From Bdellovibrio sp. qaytius (lineage in GTDB: Bacteria > Bdellovibrionota > Bdellovibrionia > Bdellovibrionales > Bdellovibrionaceae), in the NCBI GenBank assembly GCA_004011035.1, contig CP025734.1, positions 2,564,001 to 2,628,000 on the forward strand: a DNA stretch of 64,000 nucleotides. Direction: 5' to 3'. The notes under the pieces were generated by a model. It was given only the letters and a program-made list of their open reading frames with translations. It made no database searches and was not told the origin of the DNA. This document shows, piece after piece, positions 16,173-24,761 of the stretch (position 1 is the stretch's first letter; the number at the start of each line of letters is the position of its first letter). Both the position numbers and the translations under genes were made by a program.

Positions 16173-18690
16173 AATCTATTTTTACCACAGAATCGGCCTT
16201 GATATCACCTGCAATCATTTTTTTTGCTAGTGGATTTAAGACCTCTGTCTGGATAATTCTTTTAAGTGGTCTTGCACCGAACACGGGATCGAAACCTTTT
16301 TCACCTAAATAAGAAATGGCTTTGTCGGTAAAGCTCACTTTAATATTTTTTTGAGACAATCTATCAACAACTTGTTGTAACTGAATTTTTGTAATTCCTG
16401 CTAAGTTTTCTTTGCTTAACGATTTGAATTCAATCACATCATCAACGCGATTTAAAAACTCTGGTCTGAAGAATGTTTTAAGCGCGGCTTGAATAGCCTC
16501 GCTGCCTTGGCTTGCACCTAAGTTTGATGTCATCACAATCACTGTGTTTTTAAAATCAACAGTGCGGCCCTGCCCGTCAGTTAAACGGCCTTCATCTAAC
16601 AGCTGCAATAAAACATTAAACACATCAGGATGAGCTTTTTCAATTTCATCTAATAAAATAACGGCGTAAGGTTTTCTGCGCACGATTTCTGTAAGTTGAC
16701 CGCCTTCTTCGTAACCTACGTATCCCGGAGGCGCGCCGATTAAACGAGAGACTGAATGTTTTTCCATGTACTCAGACATATCAATGCGAACAACTGCAGT
16801 TGGGTCATCGAATAAAAAATCCGCTAAAGCTTTTACAGTTTCAGTTTTACCCACGCCTGTAGGCCCTACGAAAATAAAAGTTCCGATGGGGCGATTAGGA
16901 TCTGCAATTTCAGCACGAGAACGTCTTACGGCATCCGCAATCACTTCTAAGGCCTGATCTTGGCCGACAACTTTTTTCTTTAAAGCGTCTTCCATATGTA
17001 ATAGTTTTTGTAATTCGCTTTCTAACATGCGGCTCACAGGAATATGAGTCCACTTAGAAACAACGTCTGCGATATCTTCGGCATCGACTTTTTCTTTTAA
17101 TAGAGCGCCATCTTTAGTTTTAAGTTTGCTTTCAAGATCTAGCAGCTTTTTTTCAACTTCAGGCAGTTTGCCATATTTTAATTGCGCCGCTTGTTCGTAC
17201 TGCGCATCACGCTCAGCGCGGCTGATGTCGTTACGAATTTGTTCGATATCTGCTTTTAATAATTTAACGTTATCAATTTGGCTGCGTTCAAAATTCCATT
17301 TTTCGCGCAAAGCTTGCGCCTTAACCTGCATATCTTTTAATTCTGCAGAAATTTTATCTTTACGTTCAATGGATTGTTTATCGTTATCTTTTTTTAACGC
17401 TTCTAATTCAATTTTGTAATTTAAAATCTGGCGCTCGATTTGATCGACCTCTTCAGGTACGCTGCCATTTTCAATACCTAACTTACTGGCAGCTTCGTCC
17501 ATCAAGTCGATCGCTTTATCTGGTAAAAAGCGATTTGTAATATAACGATGTGAAAGTTTAGCTGCAGCGATAATAGCCGCATCGGTGATTTGCACTCCGT
17601 GATGAACTTCATACTTTTCTTTTAAACCACGTAAGATCGTGATTGTTTCATCAACTGTAGGCTCGTCAACTAATACGGTTTGAAAACGACGCTCTAAAGC
17701 GGCATCTTTTTCGATGTACTGACGATACTCATCTAAAGTTGTCGCCCCAATACAACGAAGTTCTCCGCGTGACAGAGCAGGTTTTAATAATTGACCTGCA
17801 TCCATCGCACCGTCGCCTTTACCGGCTCCAACTAATGTATGCAATTCATCGATAAATAAAATAATTTCGCCATGACTTGAGGTCACTTCTTTGATGACGG
17901 CTTTTAAGCGGTCTTCAAATTCACCGCGGTATTTAGCACCGGCGATTAAGGCTCCCATATCTAAAGCCATTAATTTTTTACCTATAAGGTGATCTGGCAC
18001 ATCTTTTTTGATAAGTCGAATCGCCATACCTTCAGCGATAGCTGTTTTACCAACACCGGGTTCGCCGATTAAAACTGGATTATTTTTTGTACGACGTGAT
18101 AACACCTGAATCACTCGGCGAATTTCTTCGTCGCGACCGATCACAGGATCAAGCTTACCATCAGCAGCTAAGGCTGTAAGGTCACGAGCATATTTTTTTA
18201 AAACTTCGTATTGGTTTTCTGGCTCGTCTGTTGTTACGCGCTGATTGCCACGCACTTTTTTTAAAGCTTCAACGATGACTGCTTTTTTAATACCAGATGT
18301 TTCTATAATTTTTTTAATGCCTGAATCGTCGATTTTAAATAAGGCTAATAAAAAATGTTCTGTCGAAATAAGTTCATCTTCAAGTTCGACCATTTCAGCT
18401 TCAGCGTATTTAAATAACTTTTGTAACCGCGGGCTCGCGTAGATATTACTTTGCGCTGTTGATAACTGCGGAAGCTGGCTGATCGCTTTCACCAAAGGTG
18501 TAATCAATGTCGCTGGTTGGATTTTGGCTTCTTGTAAAACGCGCGGCACGACACCGTCGTCTTGTTCGACTAATTCTAAAATTAAATGTTCGGGCTCGAC
18601 TGAAGAATTTTTTTTGCTTTCAGCTAATTTAGCAGCTGCCTGCATGGCCTCTTGGCTTCTTCTTGTCATCTTTTGGATTTCATTACTCAC
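16144..18690 (-). CDS. clpB: ATP-dependent disaggregase ClpB
   Basis: ClpB is a hexameric AAA+ chaperone that, with DnaK, pulls polypeptides out of aggregates. The 848-residue protein has the N-terminal Clp-N repeats (about 1-145), NBD1 with Walker [14 protein letters not shown], the long coiled-coil middle domain (about 400-520) that separates ClpB from ClpA/ClpC, and NBD2 with [20 protein letters not shown] lies upstream of the ATG. It diverges from the small Cys-motif gene across an 81-nt promoter region. Confidence 0.97.
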   Translation of the reverse strand: MSNEIQKMTRRSQEAMQAAAKLAESKKNSSVEPEHLILELVEQDDGVVPRVLQEAKIQPATLITPLVKAISQLPQLSTAQSNIYASPRLQKLFKYAEAEMVELEDELISTEHFLLALFKIDDSGIKKIIETSGIKKAVIVEALKKVRGNQRVTTDEPENQYEVLKKYARDLTALAADGKLDPVIGRDEEIRRVIQVLSRRTKNNPVLIGEPGVGKTAIAEGMAIRLIKKDVPDHLIGKKLMALDMGALIAGAKYRGEFEDRLKAVIKEVTSSHGEIILFIDELHTLVGAGKGDGAMDAGQLLKPALSRGELRCIGATTLDEYRQYIEKDAALERRFQTVLVDEPTVDETITILRGLKEKYEVHHGVQITDAAIIAAAKLSHRYITNRFLPDKAIDLMDEAASKLGIENGSVPEEVDQIERQILNYKIELEALKKDNDKQSIERKDKISAELKDMQVKAQALREKWNFERSQIDNVKLLKADIEQIRNDISRAERDAQYEQAAQLKYGKLPEVEKKLLDLESKLKTKDGALLKEKVDAEDIADVVSKWTHIPVSRMLESELQKLLHMEDALKKKVVGQDQALEVIADAVRRSRAEIADPNRPIGTFIFVGPTGVGKTETVKALADFLFDDPTAVVRIDMSEYMEKHSVSRLIGAPPGYVGYEEGGQLTEIVRRKPYAVILLDEIEKAHPDVFNVLLQLLDEGRLTDGQGRTVDFKNTVIVMTSNLGASQGSEAIQAALKTFFRPEFLNRVDDVIEFKSLSKENLAGITKIQLQQVVDRLSQKNIKVSFTDKAISYLGEKGFDPVFGARPLKRIIQTEVLNPLAKKMIAGDIKADSVVKIDYENNSISIS

Positions 18691-18736
18691 TATAAACCTC
18701 TATGGCTTTAGCCATATATTAAGAATGAGTTATAGA

Positions 18737-18765
18737 TTGCAATTGTCAACCCAAGGTCCTATATA
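18737..18765 (+). promoter_or_regulatory. promoter for a leaderless mRNA (18772 gene)
   Basis: TTGCAA (18737-18742) and TATATA (18760-18765) are 17 nt apart. The -10 ends 6 nt before the ATG at 18772, which places transcription start at or within a base or two of the start codon. No ribosome binding site could fit. Confidence 0.5.
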
Positions 18766-18771
18766 AATCTC

Positions 18772-19032
18772 ATGTCGAAAGCGAATGCTAAAAACCCCGT
18801 AAAACAGTCCTCACCTCGCATTAGACCGTCTATGAAAAAAGACGTCGTTCACCCCCGTGATTTCAATAATTACAAGATCCCTTTTGCCTGCGAAGACTGT
18901 TCCCATTTTGCCTCTGAAACGACAACTTGCACCTTAGGTTTCAATACAGCTAATCACTTACGCGCGAATTCACTTCACTCTTACGAGTTGAGCGGAAAAA
19001 TGGCTCAATGCCGCTTTCTTGAAATCGACTAA
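18772..19032 (+). CDS. small protein with a four-cysteine, zinc-ribbon-like pattern
   Basis: 86 residues; family not recognised. The N-terminal 35 residues are basic and probably disordered (MSKANAKNPVKQSSP). The C-terminal half has CEDC, then CTLG and a final CRFLEID, a spacing that could bind zinc or an iron-sulfur cluster. The gene is preceded by a promoter predicting a leaderless mRNA. Its end overlaps the TTG start of the DNA glycosylase gene by 14 nt, suggesting translational coupling. Whether it works with the glycosylase is unknown. Confidence 0.75.
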   Translation: MSKANAKNPVKQSSPRIRPSMKKDVVHPRDFNNYKIPFACEDCSHFASETTTCTLGFNTANHLRANSLHSYELSGKMAQCRFLEID

Positions 19033-19645
19033 ATTAAAAAAATCATTTTATCAGCGCGACACAACACTTGTTGCGCGCGAACTATTAGGTAAACGTCTAG
19101 TCCATGTTGTTAATGGCGAACGACTTTCTGGAATCATTACTGAAACAGAAGCTTACTTAGGAGTTATTGACCGCGGGGCTCATACCTTTGGCAACAAGCG
19201 CACCAAAAGAACTGAAACAATGTATCTGCCCGGCGGGCATAGTTATGTGTATTTGATTTATGGTATGTATGATTGTCTTAATGTAGTGACGCAAAAAAAA
19301 GATATTCCAGAAGCCGTACTGATTCGCGCGCTTCAACCTGATGAAGGTCTTAAGACCATGGCGAAAGCGCGCAAACAAAAATCTTTTGATCCAAAAAACA
19401 AAAAACATTTGTGGAGCCTTACGACCGGGCCAGGCAAATTAGCGCAGGCTTTAAAAATCAATCGCCATCACAATGAATTACTTTTCACTGATGAAGAGTT
19501 ATTTATTGAAGATATAAAAATGAAAATAAATTCTTCTGATATTATCGCTTCTCCTCGAGTGGGAATTGATTATGCGCAAGAAGCAAAGCACTGGGAATTA
19601 CGCTTCACAATCAGAGATAATTTTTTTATCTCTCGCAAACCCTAG
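19019..19645 (+). CDS. mpg: 3-methyladenine DNA glycosylase (AAG/MPG family)
   Basis: Excises 3-methyladenine, hypoxanthine and related damaged purines as the first step of base excision repair. Landmarks of the AAG fold are LARELLGKRLVH, the catalytic-Glu region TETEAYLGVIDRGAH, RTETMYLPGGHSYVYLIYGMY, the TTGPGKLAQAL loop and SPRVGIDYA. The 208-residue length matches bacterial members. The reading frame opens with a TTG at 19019 inside the upstream gene; no better start precedes the conserved LARELLG. Confidence 0.93.
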   Translation: MKSTKLKKSFYQRDTTLVARELLGKRLVHVVNGERLSGIITETEAYLGVIDRGAHTFGNKRTKRTETMYLPGGHSYVYLIYGMYDCLNVVTQKKDIPEAVLIRALQPDEGLKTMAKARKQKSFDPKNKKHLWSLTTGPGKLAQALKINRHHNELLFTDEELFIEDIKMKINSSDIIASPRVGIDYAQEAKHWELRFTIRDNFFISRKP

Positions 19646-19673
19646 CCTAGAGCGCGTTTCTGACGCTAGCCTT

Positions 19674-19718
19674 GACTCGACGAACATTCCACAGACTGAT
19701 ATTAAGCCTCGTCGAGTC
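19674..19718. repeat. 10-bp inverted repeat downstream of mpg
   Basis: GACTCGACGA and TCGTCGAGTC are perfect inverted copies separated by 25 nt. There is no T-run, so it is more like an operator or a weak 3' structure of mpg than a terminator. Confidence 0.55.
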
Positions 19719-19980
19719 CTAAGACACAGGTGTTGAAATCAATACTTTCAGAGTGAAAATTAAGTAAAACAAAATAATTTAAATTGCATTTTCTATCCGA
19801 ACATCCTGTCAAGATTCACGCACAGACTCCGAAAACTAAGATAAGAATAAATCAAGAGACTGGATGTCTCTAAGGACAATGTCATGCAATCACGCTGGAC
19901 ATGTTCTAAATCTTTTTGAAGGGGGGCTTCAAGGACGAATTAAGGATGAACTAAAAATTGAAGGAATATTAAATAGGCAT

Positions 19981-20019
19981 GCGCCATATAACAATACCCA
20001 TGGTGGGTACCACAGGCGC
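19981..20019 (+). promoter_or_regulatory. nested stem-loop in the flagellin leader
   Basis: An outer stem GCGCC/GGCGC encloses an inner perfect stem TACCCA/TGGGTA with loop TGG. It ends 95 nt before the flagellin ATG. It may control flagellin mRNA stability or translation; this is inferred. Confidence 0.45.
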
Positions 20020-20114
20020 GAAAGAGTTTGCTAGGATGCAGACTTTACGAAAACAACACACGGAAGGAATTAGATATGAAAAATACAACTTAAAAAGATT
20101 AAAAGGAATTTACA

Positions 20115-20945
20115 ATGGGATTAAGAATTTCAACAAACGTAGCAGCGATCAACACACAACGTAACATGGCTAATAGCCAACGCTTAATGCAATCATCATC
20201 GGCGCAATTAGCCTCTGGTTCTCGCATTAACAAAGCAGCAGATGATGCTGCCGGCTTAGCGATCTCAGAAACAATGCGTGGACAGATCAGATCTGCAGTA
20301 CAAGCAAAACGTAATGCAAACGATGCGATTTCATTAGTTCAAACGGCTGAGGGAGGCCTTGGAGAAATCTCTAACATCTTGATTCGTCAAAGAGAGTTAG
20401 CAATCCAAGCAGCATCTGACACGATCGGTGATAACGAACGTAAGTTAATCCAAACAGAAATCAGTCAGCTTAAAGATGAAACTCAACGTATTGGTAAATC
20501 AACTCGTTGGAACTCAACATCATTACTTGATGGATCATCTCCAGCATTTGATTTCCAAATCGGTATGTTTTCAACTGAGTTCGATAAAATCACTTTCGAT
20601 GCAAGCACGAACGTGGCAACAGTAGACGCATTAGGAGTTGCTGATCTTGATTTTACGAAGCGTGATTCAGCTCGCAGCTCAATTGATACTATTGAGAACG
20701 CTCAACAAAGAGTTAATGCTATGAGAGCAAATTTAGGTGCCTTACAAAATCGTATGACTTCGACAGTAGATACATTAGCGATCACTGAAGAAAACTTAGC
20801 TGCCGCAAATTCACGTATCCGTGATACTGACGTAGCTGCTGCGACTTCTGATATGGCTCGTAACAATGTTCTTTTACAAGCTGGTACTTCAACATTAGCC
20901 CAAGCTAACCAATCGACGCAATTAGCGTTGAAGTTAATTGGCTAG
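20115..20945 (+). CDS. fliC: flagellin
   Basis: Filament subunit secreted through the flagellar type III system. The 276-residue protein has the conserved D0/D1 N-terminal region (MGLRISTNVAAINTQRNM, then LASGSRINKAADDAAGLAIS, and NDAISLVQTAEGGLGEISNI). It has a short variable middle (about 140-185) and the conserved C-terminal D1/D0 region (RDTDVAAATSDMARNNVLLQAG, ending TQLALKLIG; both written in part). The near absence of D2/D3 domains is typical of small flagellins such as those of Bdellovibrio. AAAGGAA lies before the ATG. It is followed by a strong terminator, so it is monocistronic. Confidence 0.97.
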   Translation: MGLRISTNVAAINTQRNMANSQRLMQSSSAQLASGSRINKAADDAAGLAISETMRGQIRSAVQAKRNANDAISLVQTAEGGLGEISNILIRQRELAIQAASDTIGDNERKLIQTEISQLKDETQRIGKSTRWNSTSLLDGSSPAFDFQIGMFSTEFDKITFDASTNVATVDALGVADLDFTKRDSARSSIDTIENAQQRVNAMRANLGALQNRMTSTVDTLAITEENLAAANSRIRDTDVAAATSDMARNNVLLQAGTSTLAQANQSTQLALKLIG

Positions 20946-20993
20946 ATATTGATGGATTAATATACAGCTTCGTTACGGACTTCAAAAAATTAT

Positions 20994-21008
20994 GTCAACT
21001 TAGTTGAC
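20994..21008 (+). other. small hairpin after flagellin
   Basis: GTCAAC-TTA-GTTGAC, perfect 6-bp stem directly before the flagellin terminator. Possibly a 3' stabilising structure. Confidence 0.35.
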
Positions 21009-21010
21009 GA

Positions 21011-21044
21011 AAAAAAGCCGATCATTACGATCGGCTTTTTTTTT
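21011..21044 (+). terminator. Rho-independent terminator of flagellin
   Basis: GCCGATC-ATTAC-GATCGGC with A-tract upstream and nine Ts downstream. Confidence 0.93.
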
Positions 21045-21101
21045 AGAATAAACACTCAAGTGATCCAGACCTTGGTCCGAAATAAGTTGGGCGAGGTAAC
21101 C

Positions 21102-21854
21102 ATGAAAACTAAAATTACACTTCTCTCTTTAGTGACCTTATTAACAGCTTGTGGTGGAACTGTTCCTGAATTGAAATCATCTGTAGATCAAGGCCAAACA
21201 GGATTAGGCACTACTCTTCCTGACACACCAACAACTCCGACTTCACCTAATATTGATTCTGTTGATATGAAAAGCCGTGTTGATGATTCATCTAATAAGA
21301 TGGGCTTCAATAACGCCTTAGCATTAGATATTGATAAAACGCGTGGTGAATTTGTCATTATGTTGCCGATGCCTTCAGGTGTTGTGTTCACTCCATCTGG
21401 AACATTTACTCAGTATCCTGATATTTCATTCACACCGGTTTTTGATGGCACAGGTAAAATGAAAATGGCCGTTCGTGTTCCGATTAAATATGTTTTAAGA
21501 GGTATTACAACTGTGCCGGCTACCCGCTTACCTAACGGTGATCCATTGCCAGCAATGCCTGCGGGCCAGAACGAATTACCAAGCTTAGCCTTAAGCTTTC
21601 CTTCGAATAACAACACGAAAATTAATCTTTATATTGGATTAAGCGCTTTCGGACTATTTATGACATTGCCAGATAATGCAGCACTTCCGCTACCGATCAA
21701 TATCACTTTACCTATCAAAAATGCGGATAAGTCGAAAACTTATGGGTATTTGACCTACGTTAATGCAAAAAATGGCTACCAACCTGGGCTTTTTCTATCT
21801 GGAGTTGTGCCGCCTGAGTTTGCGCGCATCCTTGAAGACCACTTTGGACTTTAA
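21102..21854 (+). CDS. lipoprotein of unknown function
   Basis: The start at 21102 follows GAGG at a good distance and opens a lipoprotein signal: MKTKITLLSLVTLLTAC, with lipobox LTAC at Cys17. The mature 234 residues begin with a Thr/Pro-rich linker (TTLPDTPTTPTSPN) and continue as a beta-rich domain (GEFVIMLPMPSGVVFTPSGT, NLYIGLSAFGLFMTLPDN, LPINITLPIKNADKSKTYGY). The family is not recognised. It lies between the flagellin terminator and the histone-like gene and is probably expressed on its own. Confidence 0.8.
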   Translation: MKTKITLLSLVTLLTACGGTVPELKSSVDQGQTGLGTTLPDTPTTPTSPNIDSVDMKSRVDDSSNKMGFNNALALDIDKTRGEFVIMLPMPSGVVFTPSGTFTQYPDISFTPVFDGTGKMKMAVRVPIKYVLRGITTVPATRLPNGDPLPAMPAGQNELPSLALSFPSNNNTKINLYIGLSAFGLFMTLPDNAALPLPINITLPIKNADKSKTYGYLTYVNAKNGYQPGLFLSGVVPPEFARILEDHFGL

Positions 21855-21946
21855 TAACATCTAGTTCCAAGCACCTAGCTCTTGCTTACGAGTTTATTTT
21901 TCTCTAGTCTTATGAATGTTTTCGTTTAAACAAATGGAGAATTCAT

Positions 21947-22507
21947 ATGGCTAAGAAAAAAACTGCAAAAAAACCTGCTAAAAAAGCGGCTCCGAAAAAA
22001 GCTGCTCCTAAAAAAGCTACAGCAAAAAAGGCCGCTAAAAAAGCTGCCCCTAAAGCGAAAAAAGCTGCTAAACCAGCTCCTAAAAAAGTTGTAAAAAAAG
22101 CGGCTCCTAAAAAGGCTGCTAAACCTGCAAAAAAAGTAGCAGCAAAAAAAGCCGCTCCTAAAAAAGCTGCTAAACCTGCTGCTAAAAAAGTTGTAGCAAA
22201 ACCAACTGCTAAACCTGCGGCTAAGCCAGCAGCAAAAGCAAAAAAAGCTGTTGTAGCTCCAGTACAAACTTCTTTTTCTGATATCGATTCTGAGTTTGAT
22301 GATGAATTAGAATTAGATTCTATGGTTGGCGACGAAGACGCTTTAGAAGGCGCTGAACCTTTAGCTGAAGATGACGAAGAAGGTTCTGATTTCGAATCTT
22401 TAGAAGCTGATGATTCTGAAGAAGACATGGAAGATGACATCGAAGAAGACAGCATTTTAACTGCTGAAGAAGAAGAAGAAAATGATGATGACGAAGGTTA
22501 CATCTAG
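21947..22507 (+). CDS. histone H1-like protein with long acidic C-terminal tail
   Basis: The 186-residue protein has two opposite halves. Residues 1-105 are almost only Lys, Ala, Pro and Val in irregular PKKAAPKKA-type repeats, like the C-terminal domain of histone H1 and bacterial AlgP or H1-like proteins. Residues 108-186 are very acidic (SDIDSEFDDELELDSMV, then EEDMEDDIEEDS and a Glu/Asp-rich end). The basic half should bind and compact DNA; the acidic tail could shield it or bind partners. A ribosome binding site (GGAGAA) precedes the ATG. The length of the repeat is probably variable between strains. No enzymatic motif is present. Confidence 0.88.
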   Translation: MAKKKTAKKPAKKAAPKKAAPKKATAKKAAKKAAPKAKKAAKPAPKKVVKKAAPKKAAKPAKKVAAKKAAPKKAAKPAAKKVVAKPTAKPAAKPAAKAKKAVVAPVQTSFSDIDSEFDDELELDSMVGDEDALEGAEPLAEDDEEGSDFESLEADDSEEDMEDDIEEDSILTAEEEEENDDDEGYI

Positions 22508-22539
22508 TTCTTATTAATTTACTTCAAAAGTAATGAGTC

Positions 22540-22566
22540 AAAAAGCCCTACAAGTTAGGGCTTTTT
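22540..22566 (+). terminator. Rho-independent terminator of the histone-like gene
   Basis: AAAAAGCCCTA-CAAGT-TAGGGCTTTTT, an 11-bp perfect stem with U-run, 33 nt past the stop codon. Confidence 0.92.
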
Positions 22567-22637
22567 GCATTTTTGGGGCGCTTAAACCTACAATTTACCG
22601 ATTCCGCCACGCACAACATTTGCAGAGTTAATGAGTG

Positions 22638-23036
22638 ATGGAACTGCACCACAACAACTCCCATTCGCATCCAATTATGGTCATCGAAGACGATGATGAC
22701 ATTCGAGAACTGATGAAATCCATGCTCGAAGCCGAAGGCTATAGTTCGATCACCGCCTCGAACGGTGAAGAAGGTTTAGAACTTCTATCAACTACACCTG
22801 AAAAACCCTGTATGATTCTTTTAGATATGATGATGCCCATTATGGATGGTTGGACATTCTCTGAAGAAGCTAAAAAAAATGTGAAGTATCGAAATATTCC
22901 TCTTCTTGCTGTCACAGCTTTTTCAGATCAAATGACTTTACGAGAAAACTTTCAAGGCATTTTAAGAAAACCTATTCGCTTAGATTTACTTCTTGATGTT
23001 GTTCGTCACTACTGCCCGAGTAAAAAGTTACAATGA
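22638..23036 (+). CDS. single-domain response regulator
   Basis: About 132 residues consisting of one CheY-like receiver domain: acidic patch EDDDD near residue 17-21, phospho-acceptor Asp in MILLDMMMPIMDG, Thr/Ser switch in LLAVTAFSD, and the Lys in LRKPIRLD. No output domain is present. An in-frame GTG lies one codon before the ATG chosen. It overlaps the next kinase gene by four bases (ATGA), so it should be phosphorylated by that kinase or act as a relay. A second receiver-kinase pair of the same layout lies at 27556-29614. Confidence 0.9.
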   Translation: MELHHNNSHSHPIMVIEDDDDIRELMKSMLEAEGYSSITASNGEEGLELLSTTPEKPCMILLDMMMPIMDGWTFSEEAKKNVKYRNIPLLAVTAFSDQMTLRENFQGILRKPIRLDLLLDVVRHYCPSKKLQ

Positions 23037-24640
23037 TGCAAACAGAGATTTCAAATGGACGAAAATCTCAAAGCTCCGAAGAAGCACTGAGATTTTCTGA
23101 ACTTAAATGGCAACAGTTAGCCGAATCTGCGCCTGATTATATTATTAGCATTGGTCGTGACGGAAAAATTTTATTTTTAAACAGACCCATCACTACTCAA
23201 TCCATCGATGATGTTATTGGCCGCGACGCAACGGATTTTGTTGGGCCAGAGCAAGCACCTATAATGCTAAAGGCACTCAAAAAAGTTTTTACAACGGCAC
23301 AATCTACTGAATATGAAATTCTGAGTAAAAATTCAAAATCCGAACCAGCTTGGTATTCAACCCGAGTGGCTCCATTTATTGTCGACGGCAAAGTCATTAG
23401 CGCAACGCTCATTACACGTGATATTTCAGAGAGAAAAAAAATGGAAGAAGAATTAAAGCGTGTTAAAGAAAATTTAGAACTTATAGTTAAAGAAAGAACT
23501 TCTAAAATTGAAGAAACTCTTTCTAAGTTCAAAGCCACTTTAGAATCTACGGCCGATGGTATTTTAGTTATCGATTTGAATCGCAGAGCTCTGACTTACA
23601 ATCAAAAGCTTTTACAAATGTGGAATGTTAAACCTGAAGACATGGTTAACTATAGATCCGGCACCTTGATTACGGCTATTAAAGATCAACTTAAGGATAC
23701 CGATGACTTTTTGAAAAAAACCGAAAACATATATGCTCATCCCTATGACAAAAGCGCCGATGTTCTTGAATTTAAAGATGGCCGTCTATTTGAACGATAC
23801 TCGCAACCTCAATGGCTTAATAGCGAAGTCGTTGGACGTGTGTGGAGCTTTCGTGATGTGACTGAACAGCGAAATGCAGAAGCTGAACGCGACCGTTTAT
23901 TAAAAAATGAACATCAAGCCCGTATCGACGCCGAAAAATCTGTAAAGATGCGCGATGATTTTCTGGCCATGGCATCACATGAATTAAGAACTCCGTTAAC
24001 GCCTTTAAAAATGTATTTAGATTGGTTCAAAAGAGAAGTTCGAAAAATTACTCCAGAGGTACTACCAAAAGCTGATGTTCTTAAGCAAGCCTTAGATCAC
24101 ACTGATCGCGAAGCCACAAAACTAATTCATCTCACTGATGATTTGTTGGATGTTTCGCGAATTACCGCCGGTCGCTTGGTTTTAAATAAAGAACCCATGG
24201 ATTTAGTAGAGCTTGTTTTAAAAGCGCAGCAACTTAATTTAGAAAACTCTAATCGCCGCGACTGCACAATAAGTTTAGAAACAGACGGCCCTGTAAATGG
24301 TATTTGGGATTATAACCGGATAGAGCAGGTTTTTAATTGCTTATTAAGCAACGCCACAAAGTATGGTACCGGCAAGCCTGTGTATATCTCTGTGAAGAAA
24401 GAAAACAATCGCGCAGTTTTACGCATCGAAGATAAAGGTATCGGAATCGCTCCCGAAGATCAGGAAAAAATATTTCAGCGTTTTGAGCGCGCAACATCGA
24501 TTAAAAATTTTGATGGTCTTGGATTAGGTTTATTTATTTCAAGAGAAGTTGTTCTCGCGCATGGCGGAACAATCAGCGTGAAGAGCGAAATAGAAAAAGG
24601 CTCTACGTTTACCGTGAGCCTTCCTATCGAGCTAAGTTAA
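23033..24640 (+). CDS. soluble PAS-PAS sensor histidine kinase
   Basis: 535 residues without membrane segments. PAS domain 1 (about 25-135), a short coiled coil (about 133-165), PAS domain 2 (about 165-285), a second coiled coil, a HisKA domain with phospho-acceptor His316 in ASHELRTPLTPLKMYL, and a HATPase domain (N-box IEQVFNCLLSNATKYG, G1 EDKGIGIAPED, G2 GLGLGLFISREVVLAHGG). All catalytic boxes look intact. It senses an intracellular signal. The ATG overlaps the response-regulator stop, and the product resembles the CHASE kinase at 27556 in its catalytic half. Confidence 0.92.
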   Translation: MMQTEISNGRKSQSSEEALRFSELKWQQLAESAPDYIISIGRDGKILFLNRPITTQSIDDVIGRDATDFVGPEQAPIMLKALKKVFTTAQSTEYEILSKNSKSEPAWYSTRVAPFIVDGKVISATLITRDISERKKMEEELKRVKENLELIVKERTSKIEETLSKFKATLESTADGILVIDLNRRALTYNQKLLQMWNVKPEDMVNYRSGTLITAIKDQLKDTDDFLKKTENIYAHPYDKSADVLEFKDGRLFERYSQPQWLNSEVVGRVWSFRDVTEQRNAEAERDRLLKNEHQARIDAEKSVKMRDDFLAMASHELRTPLTPLKMYLDWFKREVRKITPEVLPKADVLKQALDHTDREATKLIHLTDDLLDVSRITAGRLVLNKEPMDLVELVLKAQQLNLENSNRRDCTISLETDGPVNGIWDYNRIEQVFNCLLSNATKYGTGKPVYISVKKENNRAVLRIEDKGIGIAPEDQEKIFQRFERATSIKNFDGLGLGLFISREVVLAHGGTISVKSEIEKGSTFTVSLPIELS

Positions 24641-24650
24641 AAAAATCAAA

Positions 24651-24725
24651 CGAACCTGGTCTGCCAACGTTTCAATATTCAGGTTCGCTTAAATCTCCGG
24701 TCTGATCGACGTGCAATATTCGGAG
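24651..24725 (+). repeat. two tandem related hairpins after the kinase gene
   Basis: Hairpin A is CGAACCTG/CAGGTTCG (24651-24687). Hairpin B is CTCCG/CGGAG (24695-24725). Their loops share GGTCTG, CGT and CAATATTC in the same order, so B looks like a diverged duplicate of A in which both stem arms changed together. They lie between convergent genes, before the 3' end of the sigma-54 activator. Confidence 0.5.
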
Positions 24726-24761
24726 TGTTCAACCTACGTGCTACATCTCATCTAAAAAATA

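Larger units (their letters stand above)
19646..20114 (+). other. 469-nt non-coding region with a structured flagellin leader
   Basis: No credible gene is seen. Four separate inverted repeats lie in it: GACTCGACGA/TCGTCGAGTC (19674-19718), AGAGAC/GTCTCT (19855-19871), TTGAAG/CTTCAA (19916-19932), and a nested stem GCGCC/GGCGC enclosing TACCCA/TGGGTA (19981-20019). The last three are within 260 nt of the flagellin ATG and would be in its 5' untranslated region. I could not find a convincing sigma-28 promoter. Confidence 0.6.

Noticed and set aside
19740-19800. Sigma-28 promoter before flagellin
   Set aside because: TAAA and a CCGA-like box are present but the spacing and -10 sequence do not fit.
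19979-20164. Short open frame in the flagellin leader
   Set aside because: It overlaps the flagellin start, has no ribosome binding site and lies over the nested stem-loop; composition is not protein-like.
21926-22455. Ala/Ser/Phe-rich open frames opposite the histone-like gene
   Set aside because: They are the antisense reading of the Lys/Ala repeat; the plus-strand gene has a ribosome binding site and terminator.
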